Assembly: GCA_017483605.1 (NCBI GenBank)
Contig: JAFUWG010000041.1
Coordinates: 62,001 to 126,000 of the forward strand
Origin: Bacteroidaceae bacterium
GTDB taxonomy: Bacteria; Bacteroidota; Bacteroidia; Bacteroidales; Bacteroidaceae
DNA: 64,000 nt
Reading direction: 5' to 3'
A model generated the notes under the pieces. It worked only from the letters and a program-made list of their open reading frames with translations, was not told the DNA's origin and did no database searches. Within the stretch, counting starts at the first letter, position 1. The number at the start of each line of letters is the position of its first letter. Positions 52,082 through 60,671 of this stretch are shown in pieces. Both the position numbers and the translations under genes were made by a program.

Positions 52082-53504
52082 CCACCTGCCGAGCATTGAT
52101 TTCCACCTTCGTCTGGGTGAAGTCGGGCGTGTTGTAACTGTACATCAATCGGTCATAAAATCTTCGTGGATTCCGCTGCGGCAGCATGAACGGCTTCGTG
52201 GCATGACCCTCGTCGTCCATCGCCGAGAGGTAGAGCCGTGTATAAAGCCCGTCGTCGCGGCGTGAGGTGAAGACAAACCAGTGGCTGTTGGTGTTCCAGT
52301 TGTGGAAACTGTCGCTCTCGGGGCTGTTCACCTCGTCCATGCGGCGGGTCTCGCCTGTGCGGAGGTCGAGCAGCCAGAGGTCGGCTTCCTGATGCCAGAT
52401 GGTGAAGGTGCCATAGTCGGCGAGGGCATACATGATGTATTTGCCGTCGTAGGAAGGACGGGGGAAGGTGACGCTGGTGCTGTCGGCCTCGGCACGGATG
52501 AGCGTGTCCACCTGTGTGCCGAACGTGCCTGTTGCGGCATCGAAAGCGATGGAACAGAGGTTGTAGCGGACGATGCGGGCTTCCAGCGGATAGGAACGCC
52601 TCACGGTGGTGCAGAAATAGAGGGTCTTGCCATCGGGCGAGAAGACGGGGAAGGTCTCGTTGCTGTCCGTCGTCTTCAGCAGCGGAGAGAGCAGGAGTTG
52701 GTTCGTCTCGGTGTCCAGCACTTGCAGGTCGCTCACGTGGTCGAACACCTCAATGCGTTCGTCCCTCACCACGTGGAACGCCTGTCGGGTGGTGTTGGTG
52801 GAGAAAGCCACATACCGCCCGTCGGGATGCCAGTAGGGATAGACACACAGTCCCAGCGTCTGGTCGGTCTTCGTGTCCAGCATGTCCATTTTGCCGTCTT
52901 TCTGGAGAGCCGTTGCCCCGTTTTCGCCACGCACGTGGAAAAGAAATTCCTTGGGGTCGGTGCGGTTGCTGGTGTGGCAGTTCACACAAGCCCCGGGGGC
53001 ACGGGTGTTGTCGATGATTTCATACTCGTCGAACGTCGAGAGGTCTCGCTGATACAGCCCCATCTGGCTATACACCTCGTAGCCCGGAGCCACACGGCGG
53101 TAGGTCAAGCCCCATTCGTCCAGGGCGTATGGGCTGACGTACATGGGGAAGTCCTTGTATTGCGTCCACTTGCCGTCAGCCTCCACACACAGGGTGAAGG
53201 TCAGTTCCCCACCCTTGTTCTGCTCCACCAACGCGTGCCACTCGTCGAGGTCGAAGTCCACGAGGCTTCCGTTCGAGTGTACTTCCCCACCCTTGCTGCC
53301 TCGCACCACCACATCGAGGCACTGGTACTCACCCCCCTCATAGTCAAAGTTCATCGGTGCGATGCCCACGGGAATGGTCACGCCGATGTAGTCGGGATAG
53401 ATGTCGGGCAGGGTGTCCACCACCTGTGCGTTCTTCACCTCGTGGGAGCAGGAGAAGAGCAGCAACACCATGAGCAACGTGCAGCAAAGAGGGCTTCTAT
53501 TCAT
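52032..53504 (-). CDS. CxxCH beta-propeller lipoprotein, paralogue 2
   Basis: 490 aa. Lipobox LLFSCSHEV (Cys19). Same layout as paralogues 1 and 3: YPDYIGVTIPVGIAPMNFDY (36-55), GKWTQYKDFPMYVS (111-124), YRRVAPGYEVYSQMGLYQRD (135-154), CVNCH at 173-177, then PD40-type blades YPYWHPDGRYVAFSTN, FPVFSPDGKTLYFCTT, PRPSYDGKYIMYALADYGTF and HNWNTNSHWFVFTSRRDDGL. It is closer to paralogue 3 than to 1. The last 50 bp overlap the 3' end of paralogue 1 on the other strand. 193 bp with A/T direct repeats separate it from paralogue 3 upstream. Confidence 0.85.
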   Translation of the reverse strand: MNRSPLCCTLLMVLLLFSCSHEVKNAQVVDTLPDIYPDYIGVTIPVGIAPMNFDYEGGEYQCLDVVVRGSKGGEVHSNGSLVDFDLDEWHALVEQNKGGELTFTLCVEADGKWTQYKDFPMYVSPYALDEWGLTYRRVAPGYEVYSQMGLYQRDLSTFDEYEIIDNTRAPGACVNCHTSNRTDPKEFLFHVRGENGATALQKDGKMDMLDTKTDQTLGLCVYPYWHPDGRYVAFSTNTTRQAFHVVRDERIEVFDHVSDLQVLDTETNQLLLSPLLKTTDSNETFPVFSPDGKTLYFCTTVRRSYPLEARIVRYNLCSIAFDAATGTFGTQVDTLIRAEADSTSVTFPRPSYDGKYIMYALADYGTFTIWHQEADLWLLDLRTGETRRMDEVNSPESDSFHNWNTNSHWFVFTSRRDDGLYTRLYLSAMDDEGHATKPFMLPQRNPRRFYDRLMYSYNTPDFTQTKVEINARQVANEILSPKRIKLSVRQ

Positions 53505-53520
53505 GTGCTAATATCGTTCT

Positions 53521-53604
53521 TAAAATTAAACTTAAATTTTATAAAACTAAACCTTGATTCTAATAAAATTAAACTTAAATTTTATAAAACTTAACTTTAA
53601 TTTT
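53521..53604. repeat. 43-bp direct repeat, two copies
   Basis: The first 27 bases from 53521 recur identically from 53564 (both start TAAAATTAAACTTAAATTTT), and the following 15 are similar. Very A/T-rich. It fills the gap between propeller genes 3 and 2; regulatory or processing role unknown. Confidence 0.75.
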
Positions 53605-53697
53605 AAGAGAGTCTCCACGTCTGGTCAAAAACACGGGTCAAAAACGGCGATTTTGTCCTATTTTCACACGTTCTTGCGAGGTTTTTGCCTCTGTGGG

Positions 53698-55170
53698 CTA
53701 CCGCATTTTCACTTTCACCTGCACGCGTCCGTTGTCCAAACACTCGCGGCTCGCCTTTCGGGCGTCGAACTGCACCTTCTCCTGGGTGAAGTCGGGACAG
53801 TTGTAAGAATCGAGCATCAGGCGGTAGAACTTCTTCGGGTTGCGTTGCGGCAGGAGGAAGGGCTTGGTGGCGTGACCCTGGTCGTCGATGCCGGCAAGGT
53901 AGGCATGGGTGTACATGCCGTCACCTCGACGGGAGGAGAAGACGAACCAATGGCTGTCGGTGCTCCAGTTGTGAAAACTGTCCACGTCGGGGCTGTTCAC
54001 CTCATGGAGTGGACGGGTGGCACCTGTCTGCAAGTCCATCAGCCAAAGGTCTGCCTCGGCATGGTTGACAGGGAAGTTGCCAAAATCGGTGACGCCATAC
54101 ATGAGCCACCTGCCGTCGTAGGAAGGACGGGGGAAGGTGAAACTCCTGTGGAGCGTCGCGGCACTCAGCAAGGTATCTACCTCGGTGCCAAAGGTGCCGT
54201 CGGCAGGGTTGAAGGCAATCCGGCAGAGGCTGTATTGGGGCTTGTCGTACTCGCGGGGTACGTTGTAAGGCTTTGAGGTGCAGAAATAGAGCGTCTTGCC
54301 ATCAGCCGAGAAGACAGGATAGGTCTCCCAGTCGGTGGTTTGCAGCAGGGGGCAAAGCAGCAGTTCGTTGGTGCGGACATCCATGACCAGCACATCGCTC
54401 ATCGTGTCGTACACCTCGATGCGGCGGTCTTTGCCGACGAAGAAACTCTGGTGGATGCTGTTGATGGACGTGGCGAGAAAGTTGCCCGAGGGGTGCCAAT
54501 AACTGTAGCCAAAGTTGGCTTTGGTGCTGTCGGTCTTGGTGTTGAGCCACGTCTGCTTGCCATCGGTCTGGATGACCGTGCCGCCCTTGTCGCCTCGCAG
54601 ATGCAGGAGAAACTGGTGGGCACTGGCTCGGTTGGCGGTGTGGCAGTTCATGCACTGCCCGGGCACCGCCGACTCTTGCAGGATGGGCGACTCGTCGAAC
54701 GTGTGGAGGTCACGCTGATAGATGCCGATGTTGCCTCCCACCTCATAGCCAGGGGCGATGCGACGGTAGGTGATGCCGTAGTCGGTGAGGGGATGGCGGC
54801 TGATGTGGATGGGGAAATCCTGATATTGTGTCCACTTGCCATCTTGCAGCACCGACACGGTGATGCGGATGTCGCCTCCCTCGTTCCGGGCGGTCAGTTG
54901 ATGCCAATCGTCGATGTCGAAGTCAGCAAACTCGCCCTGCACGTGCAGTTCACCGCCTTTGCTGCCCTTTGCCACCACGTCCATCAGGTCTATGCGGTCA
55001 TCCACCATGTTGAAGTCGAGCGGAGCCATGCCGACGGGGATGGTCACGCCGATGTAGTCGGGGAAAATGGGGGGCTGTTCCGATGCGAGGGTCGGATTTT
55101 CCACGGGTTTCATGCACGAGGCAAGAAGCAGGGTGGCAAGCAGGATGACAGGTAGGAAAAACTTTTTCAT
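53698..55170 (-). CDS. CxxCH beta-propeller lipoprotein, paralogue 3
   Basis: 490 aa. Lipobox LLASCMKPV (Cys19). FPDYIGVTIPVGMAPLDFNM (36-55), GKWTQYQDFPIHIS, YRRIAPGYEVGGNIGIYQRD, CMNCH at 173-177 (identical position to paralogue 2), then propeller blades YSYWHPSGNFLATSIN, YPVFSADGKTLYFCTS, PRPSYDGRWLMYGVTDFGNF and HNWSTDSHWFVFSSRRGDGM. ATG at 55170 chosen because it begins the signal peptide; an in-frame ATG 16 codons upstream lies in the preceding gene. It follows the membrane paralogue 2 by 7 bp in one operon. Confidence 0.85.
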   Translation of the reverse strand: MKKFFLPVILLATLLLASCMKPVENPTLASEQPPIFPDYIGVTIPVGMAPLDFNMVDDRIDLMDVVAKGSKGGELHVQGEFADFDIDDWHQLTARNEGGDIRITVSVLQDGKWTQYQDFPIHISRHPLTDYGITYRRIAPGYEVGGNIGIYQRDLHTFDESPILQESAVPGQCMNCHTANRASAHQFLLHLRGDKGGTVIQTDGKQTWLNTKTDSTKANFGYSYWHPSGNFLATSINSIHQSFFVGKDRRIEVYDTMSDVLVMDVRTNELLLCPLLQTTDWETYPVFSADGKTLYFCTSKPYNVPREYDKPQYSLCRIAFNPADGTFGTEVDTLLSAATLHRSFTFPRPSYDGRWLMYGVTDFGNFPVNHAEADLWLMDLQTGATRPLHEVNSPDVDSFHNWSTDSHWFVFSSRRGDGMYTHAYLAGIDDQGHATKPFLLPQRNPKKFYRLMLDSYNCPDFTQEKVQFDARKASRECLDNGRVQVKVKMR

Positions 55171-55177
55171 GGGCGGG

Positions 55178-56812
55178 TTAGTGTGCGGAAATGGATGTAT
55201 CGTCGGGCACGGCGGCATGGCGGGTCTGCTTCATGCGTTGCACATACGAGGCGTAGGGGGAGCCTGGCACGTTGCCCTTCGCCTGGATGCACTTCATGAC
55301 ATCCTGATAGGTGTAAGGCATCACGGCATAGCCGCCGTAGTGCTGTGCCCAAGGCAGATATTGCTGAAAACCAGCCATGTCGCCCTTCAGGAGCAACTGG
55401 GCAAGGAAATAGTCGAGTGCCATCTTGTTCTCCGGATTGTTGATGAAGAGATTGCCCAGCATCTTGTCCAGTTCGCCGTAATTATACAGGAAGTCGTTCT
55501 GGTAACGGAGTTTGCGGATTTTGCCCCATTGCGGATGGGCGTCTATCCATGCCTCGTTGCCGAGGTAGGTCTTGGCGTCCTTTGCCCACTCGCGGTAGAA
55601 AAGGGACTGTTCGAGCAGGGTCAGATACTTCTCCGCCACGGCATACTTGCCGTTGATGATGCAGCACTCGGCGATGCGTTTCATGAGTCTGCCACTCTTC
55701 TTGCCATTGAGGATACTCTCCTGAAGGTCAAAGGCATAACGCATGGACTCGTTGACCATGCCCAAGCGATAGAAGGCTTCCATCGTGGGGAGGTTGGACG
55801 TGAGGTCGCGCACCATCGGCATGATGAGGGCATCCTCGCCGCTCTGGAAGAAGGCAAACTGGCGTTGCGACAACTGCCCCGTCATGGCAAGGGAGAGATT
55901 GACACATTCGGAGGAGAAATTGACGGGCACCTGGTGTTTCTCGGCACGGCTGATGACCTCCTGCCAACGTTCGTTGCGGACGAGGTAATCTTGGCGAATC
56001 AACTCGTACTTGTCTTCGTCAAACCTGAAAAAGATACACATCACGGCGATAATAGCCAAGGCGGCGACACGCCAACGGCCGTAGGTGCCGAGTTTGTGTC
56101 CCCATGCTGCCAAAATGAGAATGGCGACGGGGATAAGTACCTGAAGAGGCGGCACCTGCAGGGGGATTCGGTAATAGTTGACGCCGCACATGGAGGTGAC
56201 AAAGGGCCACTGAGAAAGCAGCGTGTGGGACACAAGCAACTGAATCGTGAGCAGGTAGAGGAGGACTCCCGCCGTTTGCCAGTTCTTTCGTTGGATGAGT
56301 CGAAGCCCGACATACAGCCATGTGGCAGGGCCAATCAACAGATAGAGCACGGGCACGGTCAGCAGGTCGAAAAGATAGTGTGCCTTTCGCATCACCACGC
56401 TCATGCTCATGGCGAGCAGCAGGGCAACGACGTAACTCAACAGGACGCTCTCGTCGCCCATGTGTACGTGCAGCAAGGCGGCGGGAATGAGTGCATACCA
56501 GATGTTGTCCACGAACTTCGTCGTCAGCAAGAAAAACGCAACGAACAGCAGGGCGAGCACGAGTGCCCCCAGCCATTCAACGTAGTAGAACTGCACGAAG
56601 AACTCGCCGAGCCAATCTGCCAGTCCGCCTACTTGCCAGATGTCTTGAAGGAGATAGTCGCCTGTCCACAAAAAGAGTTGGTACTGCTCTTGATAGGACA
56701 ATGCGTGTGGATAGCATAGCCACCAAAAGAGGAAGACGCTCACGCCGACAACCAACGTGACGGCTGCCGTCAGGAATGACGGGGAGAGGTTTTTCAAACT
56801 TTTACTGCTCAT
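55178..56812 (-). CDS. Polytopic membrane protein with TPR-like tail, paralogue 2
   Basis: 544 aa. Signature YPHALSYQEQYQLFLWTGDY at about 34-53 and GGLADWLGEFFVQFYYVEWL right after; about ten transmembrane segments to residue 265, including HVHMGDESVLLSYVVALLLA. From about 268 (RFDEDKYELIRQDYLVRNER) a helical soluble domain with ECCIINGKYAVAEKYLTLLE and GEFLYNYGEL-like (NDFLYNYGELDKMLGNLFIN) units. Overlaps the end of paralogue 3 upstream by 11 bp and is followed 7 bp later by propeller 3. Possibly a scaffold or transporter for the propeller; no catalytic motif seen. Confidence 0.8.
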   Translation of the reverse strand: MSSKSLKNLSPSFLTAAVTLVVGVSVFLFWWLCYPHALSYQEQYQLFLWTGDYLLQDIWQVGGLADWLGEFFVQFYYVEWLGALVLALLFVAFFLLTTKFVDNIWYALIPAALLHVHMGDESVLLSYVVALLLAMSMSVVMRKAHYLFDLLTVPVLYLLIGPATWLYVGLRLIQRKNWQTAGVLLYLLTIQLLVSHTLLSQWPFVTSMCGVNYYRIPLQVPPLQVLIPVAILILAAWGHKLGTYGRWRVAALAIIAVMCIFFRFDEDKYELIRQDYLVRNERWQEVISRAEKHQVPVNFSSECVNLSLAMTGQLSQRQFAFFQSGEDALIMPMVRDLTSNLPTMEAFYRLGMVNESMRYAFDLQESILNGKKSGRLMKRIAECCIINGKYAVAEKYLTLLEQSLFYREWAKDAKTYLGNEAWIDAHPQWGKIRKLRYQNDFLYNYGELDKMLGNLFINNPENKMALDYFLAQLLLKGDMAGFQQYLPWAQHYGGYAVMPYTYQDVMKCIQAKGNVPGSPYASYVQRMKQTRHAAVPDDTSISAH

Positions 56813-58391
56813 GGGTCTCGCCTCCTTCGTCGGGGTTTGGGTTGGGTTCTTGCGATTGCATGATGCGTTGCACGAAGTTCCTGTACATCATCAACTTCTG
56901 CTGGTCGCCCTCCAAGACGGGCAGGAAGAGCAGGTACTGGATGGCAAGGTAGTTGTCCTTGTTCTGCATGACGAGTTGGCCCATGATTTTGTCCAACTCT
57001 TGCTCGCTGAAGAGGAAATCGTGGGTGAGCCGCAGTTGCCGCATACGGCCATACGTGGGGTGTTGGTTGATGGCGTCTTCATCGCCAAGCAGGGGCAAGG
57101 TCTGCTCTGCCCACTTCTTGTAGAAGAGGGTTTTCTGCAAGATTTTCAGGTATTTGCGTGCCACGGCATACTGTCCGTTGATGAGGTTCGTTTCAGCCAA
57201 TCGTTTGACCAAACGAGCACTTTTGTTGTTGTCGGGAATGGCTTCCATCGCCTCGAAATCAAGTCGTTGGGCGGTATTGACAAGTCCCAACTGGTAGTAA
57301 ATTTCGGCGGTGACGATGGACGACTCAAAGTTCTTGTTGAACGACGGAAACGCCCCTTGCCAACCGTTCTGATAGAACTGCATCCCACGGTTGTTCAACT
57401 CGCCTCTCATGCCGAGGGCAAGGTTGAGGGAGGCAACGGAAAGCGGCAAGTCGGGCTGCTTTTTCTCGGCAATGGCAACAATCTTGTCCCACTGCTGGCT
57501 GCGTACCAACAGGTCGTAGCGGAGAATCTCGTAAGTGGCGTCGTTGAATGCAGATGGAATGCCGAAAATGCCCGCCAGTGCCAAGGTGACCGTAGAAACG
57601 ATGGCAACGGTGCGGGCTTTCTTCCCTTCGAGGTCGGGCAGGAAGTGCATCAAAAGCGGCAAGAGCACACACACCGCCATGATGAAGCACTGCATGAGGG
57701 AGATTTCGGGAATGACAAGGTTATAGTTGATGCCATAGAAAAGTCGATAGAGGGGGTATGGCACAAAGGGGGCACACAGCAAGATGCTGGCGACGGAAAA
57801 GAGTGCGGAAAAAAGGGAAAGGGGATAATGCTGATGACGGAGTGCTTCTTGCCATGCGGCATAGAGTCCCAACATCAACACCACAGGTCCTGCCACCCAA
57901 TGCAGCAGGGGCAGGACGATGAGCAGATAGAGGCTTCGGAATAAAGGGGAACGGCGGTAAGGATAGGCAACGATGGCAACCATTGCCAACAGCAATGCCA
58001 CGGCGTAAGTGAGTTTCACGTTCTCGTCGCCCATGTAGAACCACAGCATCAAGGAAGGAAGAAAGGAAAGCGGATACCATGAGCGGCTGCTGTTTTCTCT
58101 TCGTATGAGCCGCCACGTGAGCACTTGCAGAAGCACATACAGGAGGGCAAGAATGATGCTTCCTGCCGCCAAGTTGTTGTCGAATTGAACCAGAAATTCA
58201 GCCAAATAGCGAGCGATGCCGCCAGGTGCGGACATGCGGTCTGCCAGATATTCACCATCGAAAAGGAAAAGTTGCAACTGCTCTTGGTATGCCAGTGCCT
58301 GCGGATAGCGAAGGTACCAAAAGAGGAATGCTGACACGCCCAACAGCAGTGACAGAAGACAAGGAGAATATTTGGTCAGAAAGGCTTTCAT
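56802..58391 (-). CDS. Polytopic membrane protein with TPR-like tail, paralogue 3
   Basis: 529 aa. Signature YPQALAYQEQLQLFLFDGEY at about 29-48, GGIARYLAEFLVQFDNNLAA, then transmembrane segments including FYMGDENVKLTYAVALLLAM. The soluble C-terminal half has LAETNLINGQYAVARKYLKI LQKTLFYKKWAEQTLPLLGDED, aligned with the other paralogues, and ends in a short Pro/Asn/Glu-rich tail. Starts 2 bp after the DUF4369-like gene and overlaps paralogue 2 by 11 bp. Tandem duplication with paralogue 2 is likely. Confidence 0.8.
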   Translation of the reverse strand: MKAFLTKYSPCLLSLLLGVSAFLFWYLRYPQALAYQEQLQLFLFDGEYLADRMSAPGGIARYLAEFLVQFDNNLAAGSIILALLYVLLQVLTWRLIRRENSSRSWYPLSFLPSLMLWFYMGDENVKLTYAVALLLAMVAIVAYPYRRSPLFRSLYLLIVLPLLHWVAGPVVLMLGLYAAWQEALRHQHYPLSLFSALFSVASILLCAPFVPYPLYRLFYGINYNLVIPEISLMQCFIMAVCVLLPLLMHFLPDLEGKKARTVAIVSTVTLALAGIFGIPSAFNDATYEILRYDLLVRSQQWDKIVAIAEKKQPDLPLSVASLNLALGMRGELNNRGMQFYQNGWQGAFPSFNKNFESSIVTAEIYYQLGLVNTAQRLDFEAMEAIPDNNKSARLVKRLAETNLINGQYAVARKYLKILQKTLFYKKWAEQTLPLLGDEDAINQHPTYGRMRQLRLTHDFLFSEQELDKIMGQLVMQNKDNYLAIQYLLFLPVLEGDQQKLMMYRNFVQRIMQSQEPNPNPDEGGETHEQ

Positions 58392-58393
58392 CC

Positions 58394-59029
58394 TCAGTCA
58401 AGCGGAAATTCTTGGATGGTGCCGTCGGGCATCTTGCGTTTGTAACTGGTGGGGAACATGCCACCAAGAAAGTCTTTCAGAGGACCGTCGGGAAGACCTG
58501 CCGCCATCTTTCGGGTCGCATCCTTGTAGGCATGATGCACGCTGTCGGCATGTGCCTTGACGCTGTTGGCGCGGAGGGAATCGCCCGAGAAGTGAGCATC
58601 TTGGTACATGGAGATCAGTTGACCATATTGCTTGTTGTGTACCTCGGTCATCTGCTTCCAGTTCTGCAGCACGTCATTGTTCTTCGTGCCATGACCGCTA
58701 CTCACCGAGTCGATGGTGACATACAGGTCGCCGGGCTCTTCCACCACCAGGAGGTCTTGCAAGCCGAAACGGAAATGGTAATCCATGCGGATGATACCCA
58801 TCATGTTCTTTCGGGTCGTTATCTCAAACTTTCGGTCTTTCACAAAGCACGAGTCGATGCCCACGCTGTCCCGAATGGTCTTGTCAAGTGCAATCAGGTA
58901 GATGCACTTCCCGTCATATTTGTCGTCGGGCAGCGTCCCATGGATACGGCACTTCCCCGCATCTTCTTTGCACCCTGCCAACATGAGCGTCAGTATGCCG
59001 AGAGCCACAAATAAAGTTCTTTTCATCAC
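58394..59029 (-). CDS. DUF4369-like lipoprotein
   Basis: 211 aa. Lipobox LMLAGCKEDAG (Cys about 20). Beta-rich core CRIHGTLPDDKYDGKCIYLI, DSCFVKDRKFEI, DLLVVEEPGDLYVTIDSVSS resembles DUF4369, the N-terminal domain that in many Bacteroidota proteins precedes a thioredoxin-like domain. Here the thioredoxin part is absent and replaced by a helical region (MTEVHNKQYGQLISMYQDAH) and a short tail. First gene of the leftward operon with two membrane paralogues and two propellers. A TATATTTG box lies on the minus strand at 59054-59047. Confidence 0.75.
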   Translation of the reverse strand: MMKRTLFVALGILTLMLAGCKEDAGKCRIHGTLPDDKYDGKCIYLIALDKTIRDSVGIDSCFVKDRKFEITTRKNMMGIIRMDYHFRFGLQDLLVVEEPGDLYVTIDSVSSGHGTKNNDVLQNWKQMTEVHNKQYGQLISMYQDAHFSGDSLRANSVKAHADSVHHAYKDATRKMAAGLPDGPLKDFLGGMFPTSYKRKMPDGTIQEFPLD

Positions 59030-59118
59030 TATTCTTCTATTTTTTGCAAATATATAATATTATACGGACAGAGTTTTACGGATGGCGTGAAAGAATCGCA
59101 TACTATGCGTTTAGAAAC

Positions 59119-59634
59119 TTACAGAGTAATGGACTCATTTGGTTTATTACTCAAAATATTCACCGTTTCATCAAATTCTTCCGTCACCTTTTCTATCAGC
59201 GGATTATCTTTTCGTATGATGATTGCAGCATACATACCAATACCTTCTACTTCCAGATGTGCGTCTTTACAGACATAGCGAGACTTCATTTCATACGTTT
59301 TAAACCATGAAAGAAAAAGCCTATTTCTCATAGCCTCTTTCCCATCTGCGGTGTCACACATATATAATAAAACATATTCGTTTTCTTCAAAGAACTCTTC
59401 AAGAATCGCTAACGTGACCTCCTTTATTTTCTCATCTTTTGGCGAATGTCTTAAAGTCTCCTTTGTAATGTAAAATTGATACGTTTCACACGAGATGATA
59501 GAATCGTCATTTAGGAAACCCACACGATAATAGATGCCATTGTCTGTGATAAATTTGTACTCTTTACCATCAACCAACGACACCTTATAGGGTGAAACCT
59601 CATTTATTTTGTCAATCGACAAGGTTTTCATCAT
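59119..59634 (-). CDS. Hypothetical protein
   Basis: 171 aa, soluble, alpha/beta, acidic-neutral: KYKFITDNGIYYRVGF-type strands (EYKFITDNGIYYRVGFLNDD), a helix KEVTLAILEEFFEENEYVLL, then CDTADGKEAMRNRLFLSWFK. Layout is reminiscent of small Bacteroidota proteins paired with a tiny upstream gene, but I do not recognise the family with certainty. It starts 7 bp after the 43-aa gene, so the pair is one operon and may be a toxin-antitoxin-like unit. Its ATG may be at 59634 or one codon later. Confidence 0.6.
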   Translation of the reverse strand: MMKTLSIDKINEVSPYKVSLVDGKEYKFITDNGIYYRVGFLNDDSIISCETYQFYITKETLRHSPKDEKIKEVTLAILEEFFEENEYVLLYMCDTADGKEAMRNRLFLSWFKTYEMKSRYVCKDAHLEVEGIGMYAAIIIRKDNPLIEKVTEEFDETVNILSNKPNESITL

Positions 59635-59641
59635 GCAGATA

Positions 59642-59773
59642 TTACAGCGTATTCAAAATTTCCGCGTTGATACGTAACTGAGATTCTGCAATAGCCCTCT
59701 GCTTGTTGATGACAGACCTTTTAATTGCAGCCACGATTTCTTCCCTTGTGCGACGAATTTTTGTACGTTCCAT
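59642..59773 (-). CDS. Very small basic protein
   Basis: 43 aa (MERTKIRRTREEIVAAIKRS and 23 more residues). Arg/Lys-rich and probably one long helix. The ATG at 59773 lies 23 bp downstream of a good -7 box, whereas the longer frame contains that promoter. First gene of a two-gene unit. Function unknown; could be an antitoxin or a regulator. Confidence 0.55.
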   Translation of the reverse strand: MERTKIRRTREEIVAAIKRSVINKQRAIAESQLRINAEILNTL

Positions 59774-59795
59774 AAATAGAGATTTTTTCTTGCTG

Positions 59796-59827
59796 CAAAG
59801 ATACAACATTTTTTCATACGAACCAAA
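59796..59827 (-). promoter_or_regulatory. Promoter of the 59642-59119 operon (cassette copy 1)
   Basis: Minus strand TTTG at 59827-59824, 20-bp spacer, TATCTTTG at 59803-59796. Confidence 0.7.
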
Positions 59828-59850
59828 TTTTTGTATTGAGGATAAAGGAA

Positions 59851-59885
59851 ATCGCCTTGCAGGTCTCGGGGACTTGCAAGGCGAT
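59851..59885 (-). terminator. Hairpin of cassette copy 1
   Basis: 15-bp stem (ATCGCCTTGCAGGTC with one G-U-type mismatch), 5-nt loop, downstream of the vapC-like gene. The 38 bases 59851-59888 are identical to 60672-60709. Confidence 0.75.
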
Positions 59886-59916
59886 GAGGATTTTAAAAGG
59901 GCTATCACGTAGGGAT

Positions 59917-60336
59917 TTATTGCCTATATACCCAATTCTCGATAGAAATGCCGTTTATTCTTTCGAAATGGCAGAGATTGTCAGTAACGACAACCATATT
60001 GTTCTGCATGGCAGTGGCTGCAATCAGGATGTCAAAATCATCCACCATTTCCCCCTTCTTCTTCAATGAAGATTTGGTTTTGGCATACGAGTCATTCTCT
60101 GGAAGAGGAATGATATCAAAGTACTTCTTGATTATCTCTACTTTTGATAACTCTGAAATGAAATATTTCTCAGGAGCCTCGTACACACCCCAATAAAGTT
60201 TATGTACCGTAATGACAGAAATGGCACAATTATCAACACCAACACTTTTAATCTTGTCTGCAACAACCGTGTTGTGACGCAAATACTCGATGACAATATT
60301 GGTGTCAAGCAGATATTGAGTATTAGAGTTCGCCAT
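59917..60336 (-). CDS. VapC-like PIN-domain toxin with altered active site
   Basis: 139 aa PIN domain. Asp11 in QYLLDTNIVIEYL, Asp102 in DDFDILIAATAMQNN and Asp119 in VVVTDNLCHFERI are in place. The conserved acidic residue of the second helix (usually ITxxEL) is Lys46 here (ISVITVHKLYWG), which may weaken or abolish metal-dependent RNase activity. The start overlaps the antitoxin gene by 14 nt, the normal VapBC arrangement. Confidence 0.85.
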   Translation of the reverse strand: MANSNTQYLLDTNIVIEYLRHNTVVADKIKSVGVDNCAISVITVHKLYWGVYEAPEKYFISELSKVEIIKKYFDIIPLPENDSYAKTKSSLKKKGEMVDDFDILIAATAMQNNMVVVTDNLCHFERINGISIENWVYRQ

Positions 60337-60598
60337 AAGTACACATCGGGGTTAGCCTTCTTGTTCCTGTCATGCGACTGCTCCTTATCTTGTGTTTGAT
60401 TTCCTCCGTAGTTACCGTATTATCCATAGGGAGTTGCCACAACTCCGTTGTCATTTGTTCAAACAACGCATCTGCCTTGCCACCCCGCTCCTCAGCCTCT
60501 GCCTGTTCCATCAGATGAGCAGCAAGCCAACGCTTGTTACTGCCACTCAACATACTGAGTGACTGTAAAATTCCATCAAGTGATATAGTTGCGTTCAT
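60323..60598 (-). CDS. Antitoxin of the PIN-domain toxin
   Basis: 91 aa, helical and acidic in the middle (HLMEQAEAEERGGKADALFE). It precedes and overlaps the vapC-like gene by 14 nt and has its own promoter. It lacks an obvious AbrB or RHH motif; similar unclassified short antitoxins (NKRWLAAHL type) accompany many Bacteroidota toxins. Confidence 0.7.
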   Translation of the reverse strand: MNATISLDGILQSLSMLSGSNKRWLAAHLMEQAEAEERGGKADALFEQMTTELWQLPMDNTVTTEEIKHKIRSSRMTGTRRLTPMCTYGEL

Positions 60599-60620
60599 AG
60601 CGGTTTAAATTTTCTCGGTG

Positions 60621-60651
60621 CAAAGGTAAACAATTATTCTGTATGTACAAA
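60621..60651 (-). promoter_or_regulatory. Promoter of the vapBC-like operon (cassette copy 2)
   Basis: Minus strand TTTG at 60651-60648, 19-bp spacer, TACCTTTG at 60628-60621, 23 bp before the ATG. Confidence 0.75.
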
Positions 60652-60671
60652 ATTTTTGAAGAAAAAACAAA

